Shown here one piece after another: positions 4,065 to 8,623 of a stretch of DNA of 8,623 nucleotides (its first letter is position 1; each line of letters starts with the position of its first letter). This DNA is from Dehalococcoidales bacterium (GTDB lineage: Bacteria > Chloroflexota > Dehalococcoidia > Dehalococcoidales > UBA3254). The DNA lies in NCBI GenBank assembly GCA_028718465.1, contig JAQULX010000036.1, forward strand, positions 4,463 through 13,085, read 5' to 3'. The position numbers and the translations under genes were made by a program. The notes under the pieces were generated by a model that worked only from the letters and a program-made list of their open reading frames with translations, searched no databases and was not told the DNA's origin.

Positions 4065-4959
4065 TGGCAGGTTGAATAATCTATCTGAGTCGACCATCGA
4101 AGACTATAAGGAATTCATTGGGTACTTCATTGACTACTGCGACTTGCAATGTGTTCGATCCCCCAAGCAACTCACTAACGATCTGGTCAAGAATTATCTG
4201 GAGTATCGGAAAACCAAGCCCAAACGACAGGATAAAACCAAATTCATTAAGCCTATCTCAGTATCTAACCATTATCGCTACGTTCATCGTTTTTGCACCT
4301 ATATGGTAGAAGAGAAAATCCTTAAGCACTCTCCCATGGAGGGAATGAAGCCTCCGCGTGTTCCCCGCTATATGATCAAACCCCTGAGAGATCATCACAT
4401 TCAGGCAATATTATCCCTCCTGGACGATAAAAAGTACCTGGGGTCCCGCAATCGCGCCATTATTTTAGTACTACTTGATACAGGGTTGAGGCGGTCTGAA
4501 CTGCTTAATATGAAGGTTTTGGATATTTACAATAACGAGCTAAGCGAAATGAGGAGTATTTTTAATGTAATGGGTAAAGGCGCCAAGGAACGAACGGTAG
4601 CTATTTCCCGTCTCACGCAGAAGGCCATCAACCAGTACATGAAGCTGAGGAATTCAAACCTATCTCAGCTTTGGTTGACCGAAGAGCGCAAACCCCTGCA
4701 GCATGACGGTATTTATATGGCTTTGAGACGGTTGGGGAAAGCTGCCGGCATTACTGATGTACAATTCAATCCTCACGCTTACCGGCATACCTGTGGTACT
4801 GAAATGCTGAGGAATGGGGCTAATGTTTTCCAGGTGCAGGACCTGTTAGGGCACAGCACGCAGGCGATGACCAAGCGTTATACTGCTACCCTGAACAGTG
4901 AGGATGCTGCCCAGGCTCATGTTAAATTCAGCCCGGTAGCACATTTGAAAAAAATATAG
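3952..4959 (+). CDS. int: Tyrosine recombinase / phage integrase
   Basis: This 335-residue XerC/D-like integrase is expected to recombine the phage att core with host tRNA-Lys. All catalytic residues are visible: Arg180 (TGLRRSEL), Lys209 (GKGAKERTV), His275 and Arg278 (HAYRHT), His301 (LLGHST) and Tyr310 (KRYT), with the normal 9-residue His-Tyr spacing. The N-terminal SAM-like core-binding domain is about residues 42-140 (LSESTIEDYKEFIGYFIDYC). The ATG at 3952 has no ribosome site and an in-frame stop lies a little upstream, so this start is the longest possible, not a proven one; the strong upstream site is one base out of frame. The gene is convergent with the operon to its right. After integration its upstream DNA would become the host tRNA-Lys gene, so tRNA transcription could then read into it. 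Confidence 0.93.
   Translation: MVLDNLIRPNGQARLGSTTDHLIQSGTLRYVLKCLLRDGRLNNLSESTIEDYKEFIGYFIDYCDLQCVRSPKQLTNDLVKNYLEYRKTKPKRQDKTKFIKPISVSNHYRYVHRFCTYMVEEKILKHSPMEGMKPPRVPRYMIKPLRDHHIQAILSLLDDKKYLGSRNRAIILVLLDTGLRRSELLNMKVLDIYNNELSEMRSIFNVMGKGAKERTVAISRLTQKAINQYMKLRNSNLSQLWLTEERKPLQHDGIYMALRRLGKAAGITDVQFNPHAYRHTCGTEMLRNGANVFQVQDLLGHSTQAMTKRYTATLNSEDAAQAHVKFSPVAHLKKI
3960..4021 (+). repeat. Direct repeat pair, candidate integrase arm-binding sites
   Basis: AGACAACTTGATTC (3960-3973) and AGACCACTTGATTC (4008-4021) match at 13 of 14 positions and start 48 bp apart, within 110 bases of the att core and inside the 5' end of the integrase frame. Closely repeated short sites beside the core are typical arm-type binding sites of lambda-like integrases. 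I saw no matching copy left of the core. The repeats overlap codons in the same frame (48 is a multiple of 3: DNLI and DHLI), so a protein-level duplication is also possible. Confidence 0.45.
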
Positions 4960-5026
4960 CATATGTCATAATCAACTATATCCGGAGCAGAAGACACCAG
5001 ACTGTAAAATTAGCTTGAGCCGAATA

Positions 5027-5617
5027 CTATTTCATATGATTTTCAGATTCAGGCGGTTGGCTCATTTCGTAAGCCAAGTTGTTTTTTCCAGGAAGAGTTT
5101 TTTCTTTATCGACCAGACCTGCCAAAATGGTGATATTTGCGATTTTTTGCTCTATGAATGTCTCAACTTTCTTACGGTTATAAAAACACTCGGCAGTGCA
5201 ATATGAGTTTATATTATGACGATACTGATGATCCTGAATGCTTCTCAGGAATGACCGGCCACAGGTAGCACACATCAATTCAATCTGCTGATGCCGGGCA
5301 GCTCCCCGTCTTTTTCTGGGATATTTTTTGTGGGGATGAGCTGCTCTCCACTTTCTCAGATATTCCGTACGGTCAACTTTGCGACGCCTCTTGCGTTCTG
5401 CATCACCAGCTTTTCGACATTCCGGAGACGTGCAGTATTCACCCTTGCCAATCAGTGCTCCACAGATTTTACATCGATGTACTTTAGTTAAACCACGTAC
5501 ATGCATACCTACCGCATGGCCGGAGATTCCCAGGGAACGGCCGATTGATTCATAAGATTTTCCGGCGGCCACGGCTTCCCGGATAAACTCCGCCATCTTA
5601 GAGTTGATTTTTTTCAT
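5027..5617 (-). CDS. HTH protein with two zinc-finger-like Cys clusters
   Basis: This is a 196-residue protein. The ATG at 5617 is chosen because AGGAG lies 8 nt upstream; an upstream in-frame ATG at 5644 lies before that site. Residues about 5-43 form a homeodomain/resolvase-like helix-turn-helix (GKSYESIGRSLGISGHAVGM, residues 19-38). Two Cys4 clusters follow: C49-x2-C52-x9-C62-x4-C67 and C116-x2-C119-x20-C140-x3-C144. They are joined by a very basic linker (RKRRRKVDRTEYLRKWRAAH and PRKRRG). This strongly suggests a DNA- or RNA-binding protein. The linker resembles sequence seen beside HNH nucleases, but I see no HNH catalytic core. It is the last gene of the leftward operon and is convergent with the integrase, a position where a late regulator could sit. 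Confidence 0.75.
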   Translation of the reverse strand: MKKINSKMAEFIREAVAAGKSYESIGRSLGISGHAVGMHVRGLTKVHRCKICGALIGKGEYCTSPECRKAGDAERKRRRKVDRTEYLRKWRAAHPHKKYPRKRRGAARHQQIELMCATCGRSFLRSIQDHQYRHNINSYCTAECFYNRKKVETFIEQKIANITILAGLVDKEKTLPGKNNLAYEMSQPPESENHMK

Positions 5618-5660
5618 TCGTCCTTCTCCTGGTAGTAAGCACAACCGGTTTTTCTTTTGC

Positions 5661-5684
5661 GCCGGTCTTAAGCAGGAGACCGGC
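5661..5684 (-). other. Hairpin between two leftward genes
   Basis: GCCGGTCT and AGACCGGC pair in a perfect 8-bp stem with an 8-base loop, between the stop at 5701 and the start at 5617. On the minus strand it is followed by GCAAAAGAAAAACC, with no T-run, so it is not a standard intrinsic terminator. A second ACCGGTT palindrome lies at 5644-5650. It could be an RNA processing or stability element, or an operator. Confidence 0.45.
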
Positions 5685-5700
5685 AGAGCGTTGATTCAGG

Positions 5701-6618
5701 TTAGTCCATTAATTTGTAGATATTAACCGTAGTAAAGGGGCACCCTCTAATCCAGACGGCCTCTTGCGGAGAGAAGTACGCTGGTGTGCTCAGTGCAGAA
5801 GGCGTACTGGTTATCCAGACCACCTCGCCGGTATAGCCCTCCGGTAGCGTCTCCACTATTGTCAGGGCCTCCAGAGACGGGTTAGCTCTATCTTCTATCT
5901 CAGCTTCGTTTTTAGTGTCTATAAACCAGCCTTCTCCCAATTCATGGAGAACTCGCTCTTCAAGATAGAGTTTTTTACAGGGATAATTCCCCTTCTGGCA
6001 GAGTTTCAGCCGTTCACTCCCGTATTGGGCAATCCAGTCCGCCTGATCTTGCTTCTGGCGCTCCTTCCGGGAAAGTTCCTCTTGTCGTTCTTGCTCTTCA
6101 CGCGCTCTATTTGCCTTTAATTCAGCAATTGAATTCTCGAACTCCTCCTGTTTCTGAGCTTTAAACGCAGGAAACTCGGCCTTGATTTTTTCCTCGGCCT
6201 GCTCTCTTGTGGTAGTAACTTGTGCCTGGAGCGTATTTATATCCGCCTCGACTTTCTCCAGGAAAGCGATAACATCGGATTCTGCGAGGGTGTTCGAAAA
6301 CGTGACTTTTTCGCTTGACCACCGAGGATAGACGGCAACAAACTGGTATTTTTCAGTCTGATTGCCCATGATTTTATGCCCAACAAGAGGGTCGTAGAAA
6401 TATACCCCCTCTCCATGAACCTCTTGTTCCTGGAGATTTGGCCTCTGTTTTAGATCCAGTCGGACGTAGCCGGTGGTATCGACCTCTGCCCACTTGAGTA
6501 ATTTCTCGGACAGGGGGATCGTGAGAGACTGCTCCTGTTTCCCGTCCCCACCTGCCAGAAGGTTCTTCTTGCGGCCATCTTCGTTGAGGTAATAGACTAC
6601 AGTTATGTTGTTTGCCAC
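5701..6618 (-). CDS. Unrecognised coiled-coil protein, GTG start
   Basis: This is a 305-residue protein. The start is set at GTG 6618-6616 because AGGAGG (6626-6631) lies exactly 7 nt upstream; the frame can be extended to a GTG at 6672, but that start has no ribosome site and would contain the site itself. Three parts are visible: a beta-rich N-terminal region (about 1-108, with GEGVYFYDPLVGHKI and YQFVAVYPRW), a long charged coiled coil (about 111-193, rich in E, K, Q and R, such as ELKANRAREEQERQEEL), and a compact C-terminal domain (194-305, WIAQYGSERLKLCQKGNYPC through GEVVWITSTPS). I recognise no family. There is no signal peptide or membrane segment. The shape suits a scaffold or DNA-associated factor. 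It has its own candidate promoter at 6737-6765. Confidence 0.78.
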   Translation of the reverse strand: MANNITVVYYLNEDGRKKNLLAGGDGKQEQSLTIPLSEKLLKWAEVDTTGYVRLDLKQRPNLQEQEVHGEGVYFYDPLVGHKIMGNQTEKYQFVAVYPRWSSEKVTFSNTLAESDVIAFLEKVEADINTLQAQVTTTREQAEEKIKAEFPAFKAQKQEEFENSIAELKANRAREEQERQEELSRKERQKQDQADWIAQYGSERLKLCQKGNYPCKKLYLEERVLHELGEGWFIDTKNEAEIEDRANPSLEALTIVETLPEGYTGEVVWITSTPSALSTPAYFSPQEAVWIRGCPFTTVNIYKLMD

Positions 6619-6625
6619 TTTGATA

Positions 6626-6631
6626 CCTCCT
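6626..6631 (-). promoter_or_regulatory. Ribosome site that fixes a GTG start
   Basis: AAGGAGG on the minus strand is followed by 7 bases and then GTG (6618-6616). It lies inside the longer open frame, so it argues for the shorter 305-residue product. Confidence 0.75.
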
Positions 6632-6673
6632 TGAAGTATCATACCGGGACTCTGCTGTGGCGTTTCGCTCACT

Positions 6674-6702
6674 CTGCGTGCGCAGTTCTCCCCTCGGGAG
6701 AA
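6674..6702 (-). other. Two adjacent hairpins in the leader of the coiled-coil gene
   Basis: TTCTCCC-CTC-GGGAGAA (6686-6702, 7-bp perfect stem) directly abuts CTGCG-TG-CGCAG (6674-6685, 5-bp stem). Both lie in the transcribed leader between the candidate promoter at 6737-6765 and the GTG start at 6618. Neither is followed by a T-run. They may control translation or RNA stability. Confidence 0.4.
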
Positions 6703-6736
6703 TACCCGGTTAGCACAATTTTGTAGGTTTTAAGAT

Positions 6737-6765
6737 ATATTACACCATAGATAGTTTTCTGTCTA
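6737..6765 (-). promoter_or_regulatory. Candidate internal promoter of the right operon
   Basis: On the minus strand TAGACA (6760-6765, one change from TTGACA) and TAATAT (6737-6742, two changes from TATAAT) are separated by 17 bp. It would give a leader of about 110 bases before the coiled-coil gene. The -35 overlaps an imperfect inverted repeat (ATAGACAG-AAAA-CTATCTAT). Confidence 0.45.
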
Positions 6766-6774
6766 TAAGCATCA

Positions 6775-6780
6775 CCTCCT
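6775..6780 (-). promoter_or_regulatory. Orphan, near-perfect Shine-Dalgarno sequence
   Basis: AAAAGGAGGTGAT on the minus strand complements the 16S rRNA tail almost fully, yet the only start nearby (ATG at 6772) is 2 nt away and opens just 10 codons (6772-6740). No ATG, GTG or TTG lies at a normal distance. It may be the relic of a lost gene, or a leader-peptide site. Confidence 0.4.
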
Positions 6781-6791
6781 TTTATGAATAA

Positions 6792-7310
6792 TCAGAATTC
6801 GAACATGGCTGGTTGCAGGTCTAACTGCTGCAGTTTCTCTCCTTCCTTCCGGTCCTTTCTTTCCTGCCTATCGTATACTTTCCGGATCTGGCAGCGTTGC
6901 TGATAAAGCCAGCGTTTGAAGGGTAGCAGATGATAGTTCATCTCGTAGTCGCTGAGCTTATCAACTCTCAGGTCCTCGGGTACCTCCCGGTTCAAACTCT
7001 CCCAGGTTTTGGTGAAGCAGTACCCGTAAATCCGCACCCAGGTGTCATCCATCGGGGCTTCGAAGCTTCGGGTGGAGATATACCAGGCGGCCTCGGCATC
7101 AGTCCCCAGGGGCTCCCGGTTCTCATGGAGAGCGTTCATGTTTTCCAACAGCCGCTGGATGGTGATGATTTCCCGGTAGAAATCCGGCGGCTTCATATCC
7201 GCATATTGCGGCCAGGCGAGAATCGGGTCCGTGAGAGTGCCGACTAGCTCGGATATCATTTTGGCTACTTTGGGATCATCTCTTGTATTAGCGGGAGTTA
7301 TGGTTGTCAA
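6792..7310 (-). CDS. Unrecognised protein ending in a QLDL clamp-binding-like motif, TTG start
   Basis: This is a 172-residue protein. The TTG at 7310 is preferred because AGGAGG (7318-7323) lies 7 nt upstream and the overlap with the previous gene falls to 23 bases; a longer form from an ATG at 7382 would overlap it by 95 bases and lacks a ribosome site. The body is helical and aromatic (RIYGYCFTKTWESLNRE, FKRWLYQQRCQIRKVY) and I recognise no family. The C-terminus is a charged helix (DRQERKDRKEGEKL) followed by QQLDLQPAMFEF. QLDL matches the first four residues of the bacterial clamp-binding motif QL(S/D)LF, and a clamp-like gene lies two genes upstream in the same operon, so an interaction is possible. 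There is no catalytic motif of a nuclease, polymerase or helicase. Confidence 0.72.
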   Translation of the reverse strand: MTTITPANTRDDPKVAKMISELVGTLTDPILAWPQYADMKPPDFYREIITIQRLLENMNALHENREPLGTDAEAAWYISTRSFEAPMDDTWVRIYGYCFTKTWESLNREVPEDLRVDKLSDYEMNYHLLPFKRWLYQQRCQIRKVYDRQERKDRKEGEKLQQLDLQPAMFEF

Positions 7311-7749
7311 AACATTGCCTCCTGTCCAGTTTCTCTGCATCCCATCCCTCCGGCTTGTATTTTTCCCAGGTCCAAATAGCATGGGAACAATTGACCTCTA
7401 CTCCGATACTTTCCAGGTAGCGGCAACGTCGTCCTAAATCCTCGGCGTCTCTTTTCATGTCTTCGTAGTTATCATGGCTGTAATGCTCGACGTGCTGGCC
7501 TTTCCAGTACACGTATCCCTCATGGTCCCGGGTTAAGTTTTCTACCCCACATAACCAGGGCTTCTTATAAGTACCGGCCATGACCTGGGCATGTATTATC
7601 TGAAAAGCCTCCTCACCGGCTTTTGTAACCCAGCCGTTGACCACGTTTTGAAGTAGATAGAGATGTTCCGGGGCCAGGTCGTCTCCATCATGGGTCTTCT
7701 GCAGTATTTCACAGGCAATTTCGCAGCGTTCATGCACATCCATTACCAT
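7288..7749 (-). CDS. Unrecognised small protein of the right operon
   Basis: This is a 153-residue protein whose ATG at 7749 follows AAGGAGG (AGGAGG at 7760-7765) by 10 bases. The next in-frame ATG, two codons on, is too far for that site. The N-terminal half is helical (VHERCEIACEILQKTHDGDD), and the middle and C-terminal parts are rich in Trp, Tyr, His and Cys (GYVYWKGQHVEHYSHDNYED, then RRCRYLESIGVEVNCSHAIW), which suggests a compact domain. The His and Cys residues are not spaced like a standard zinc site. I recognise no family. It follows the clamp-like gene after a hairpin and overlaps the next gene by 23 bases. Confidence 0.75.
   Translation of the reverse strand: MVMDVHERCEIACEILQKTHDGDDLAPEHLYLLQNVVNGWVTKAGEEAFQIIHAQVMAGTYKKPWLCGVENLTRDHEGYVYWKGQHVEHYSHDNYEDMKRDAEDLGRRCRYLESIGVEVNCSHAIWTWEKYKPEGWDAEKLDRRQCFDNHNSR
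7318..7323 (-). promoter_or_regulatory. Ribosome site that fixes a TTG start
   Basis: ACAGGAGGC on the minus strand lies 7 bases before TTG (7310-7308), inside the 3' end of the upstream gene. It makes the TTG the likely start of the 172-residue protein. Confidence 0.65.
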
Positions 7750-7775
7750 AATAGGTTTACCTCCTTATCAAAATC

Positions 7776-7799
7776 GAGGGGAGAGTGATATCTCCCCTC
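7776..7799 (-). terminator. Hairpin after the clamp-like gene, possible attenuator
   Basis: GAGGGGAGA and TCTCCCCTC form a perfect 9-bp stem with a 6-base loop. On the minus strand it is followed by GATTTTGATAAGG, a short T-tract that ends just before the next gene's ribosome site. It probably causes partial termination between the clamp-like gene and the downstream genes, or protects the 3' end of the message. Confidence 0.55.
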
Positions 7800-7828
7800 T
7801 GTGTTCAATTCTGTACAAAAGCGTATAA

Positions 7829-8623
7829 CTATGTCGTCTTCTTGGGGCGGCCTCGTTTCTTGAGGTCTTCTGCCTGAGGGGCTGCCAGAACCAGGTTTTC
7901 CGGGCTTTGTTCCGGGACCTCGGGCTGGTTTTCCGCTACACCTCCGTTCACTATCACATCCGCGGCTACCGCAGCTGTCACCATGTCCAGCTCGGCTCCC
8001 GGGCAGCTCCCATCGGGATTATGGATGGACATCTGCAGACCGCATTTATCGCAGAAAGGATCTGGCGGTGGCTCTTCAGCGGCCGGCTCCGGTGCCAGTT
8101 CGACAGGTTGGGCCGGTGCCTCACTGACAGCCTGGTCGTTTTCCTCGGTTGGAGCGTCTTCCTCTTCGGCCTCGTCCAGGAAATCCGTAAGCAGATTTGA
8201 CTCTTCCTCTTTGGATTCCTTGATCCTGGCTCTTAATTCGCCGGCAGTGATTTTCTCCACCTGAAGAATCTTATAGGCTTCCGAATCCGTGGGTACCAGC
8301 AGGACCGTGGCATCCGGTGGGTCTTCTTCGTCCGTCTTTTCTGCCGGTTTTTCTTCCACGGGATCATCGTCCCAGGCAATATGCATGGGCATAATGGCCA
8401 CTAAGGGCAGATTCTGGTAATGCAGCACCAAAGGGCTCTTTCGGTCATTTGCGCCAATGGTTAAGACGCCCTCTTTGCCTTTCAGGTATTCCAGGAGGAA
8501 CTTAATATTGACCGCAATTCTTTCCGGCCCGTCCGCGCTCATCACGGGGATATCTGTGGAAATGTCTCCCACTTCACCGGCTTTGGCGAAAACGCTCATC
8601 TTGGTGGTATCCCACCGGAGCCG
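7829..8623 (-). CDS. DNA polymerase sliding clamp (DnaN-like), C-terminal part, with long tail, zinc knuckle and AT-hook
   Basis: The frame is open to the window edge, so the 5' part is missing and the ATG at 8599 is internal. The visible beginning matches domain 3 of the bacterial beta clamp, the ring that tethers DNA polymerase: GEVGDISTDIPV, then RIAVNIKFLLEYLKGKEGVL, DRKSPLVLHYQ and VAIMPMHI, which lines up with the terminal VMPMRL of DnaN. Ordinary clamps stop there. This one continues for about 180 residues: an acidic, Pro/Glu-rich linker, a C-x2-C-x6-H-x5-C putative zinc knuckle (CDKCGLQMSIHNPDGSC, coding bases about 8003-8053), a second low-complexity stretch, and a KKRGRPKK AT-hook (about 7838-7861) at the very end. 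The tail probably adds DNA or partner binding. Confidence 0.75.
   Translation of the reverse strand, partial: RLRWDTTKMSVFAKAGEVGDISTDIPVMSADGPERIAVNIKFLLEYLKGKEGVLTIGANDRKSPLVLHYQNLPLVAIMPMHIAWDDDPVEEKPAEKTDEEDPPDATVLLVPTDSEAYKILQVEKITAGELRARIKESKEEESNLLTDFLDEAEEEDAPTEENDQAVSEAPAQPVELAPEPAAEEPPPDPFCDKCGLQMSIHNPDGSCPGAELDMVTAAVAADVIVNGGVAENQPEVPEQSPENLVLAAPQAEDLKKRGRPKKTT

Noticed and set aside
4960..5026. A terminator between the convergent integrase and HTH/zinc genes
   Set aside because: I found no stem of useful length followed by a T-run in these 67 bases.
6930..7437. Rightward frames opposite the 172- and 153-residue genes
   Set aside because: They are shadows of leftward genes with good ribosome sites and start without any ribosome site of their own.
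8170..8200. A clamp-binding motif within the clamp tail (SNLLTDFL)
   Set aside because: The residue order does not fit QL(S/D)LF or the hexapeptide variant; the likeness is only in hydrophobicity.
7907..8264. Rightward frames opposite the clamp tail
   Set aside because: They mirror the Glu/Pro/Ala-rich tail (poly-Ser and similar low-complexity translation), have no ribosome site and oppose the operon.
1..8623. CRISPR array, rRNA, transposon ends or retron/DGR-type repeats
   Set aside because: I saw no regularly spaced repeats, reverse transcriptase, transposase or ribosomal RNA sequence on either strand.

Overview
The window looks like the lysogeny and integration region of a temperate phage (or phage-like integrative element) of a Firmicute, most likely a clostridial host. 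The evidence is strong AGGAGG-type ribosome sites before most genes, frequent GTG/TTG starts, a divergent repressor control region, a tyrosine integrase beside a tRNA-Lys-derived attachment site, and small tightly packed genes of unknown function. I cannot name the species or the phage.

Layout. (1) Positions 1-1839 form a leftward early operon: a Cro-like helix-turn-helix (HTH) gene, two unrecognised proteins, a probable 34-residue protein and the start of a KGG-motif protein that runs off the left edge. It is driven by a near-consensus promoter (TTGACA, 17 bp, TACTAT) at 1883-1911. (2) Positions 1964-3828 form the rightward lysogeny operon: an XRE-S24 (LexA/CI-like) repressor whose catalytic Ser and Lys positions are changed, three small unknown proteins (92, 47 and 73 residues), and a second XRE regulator with a degenerate, shortened S24-like end. 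(3) At 3829-4959 a strong ribosome site and a TTG-started frame run straight across a tRNA-Lys-shaped sequence (3' half intact, 5' half decayed: the att core). They lead into the integrase gene, which sits one base out of frame at a run of seven A's and has no ribosome site of its own. (4) Positions 5027-8623 form a leftward operon convergent with the integrase. Read from the right edge it encodes the C-terminal part of a sliding clamp (DnaN-like) with a long acidic tail, a zinc-knuckle and an AT-hook; then three unrecognised proteins, the second of which ends in a QLDL clamp-binding-like motif; and last a protein with an HTH and two zinc fingers.

How it fits together. The two repressors, the Cro-like protein and the divergent promoter region would form the lysis/lysogeny switch. 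The integrase would recombine the phage att core with the 3' half of a host tRNA-Lys gene. Because phage-type genes lie on both sides of the core, the arrangement reads as attP in an unintegrated (circular or virion) genome rather than as one end of a prophage. In that form repressor-operon transcription and the strong ribosome site lead into the integrase; after integration they would be cut off from it. The right operon appears to carry replication functions.
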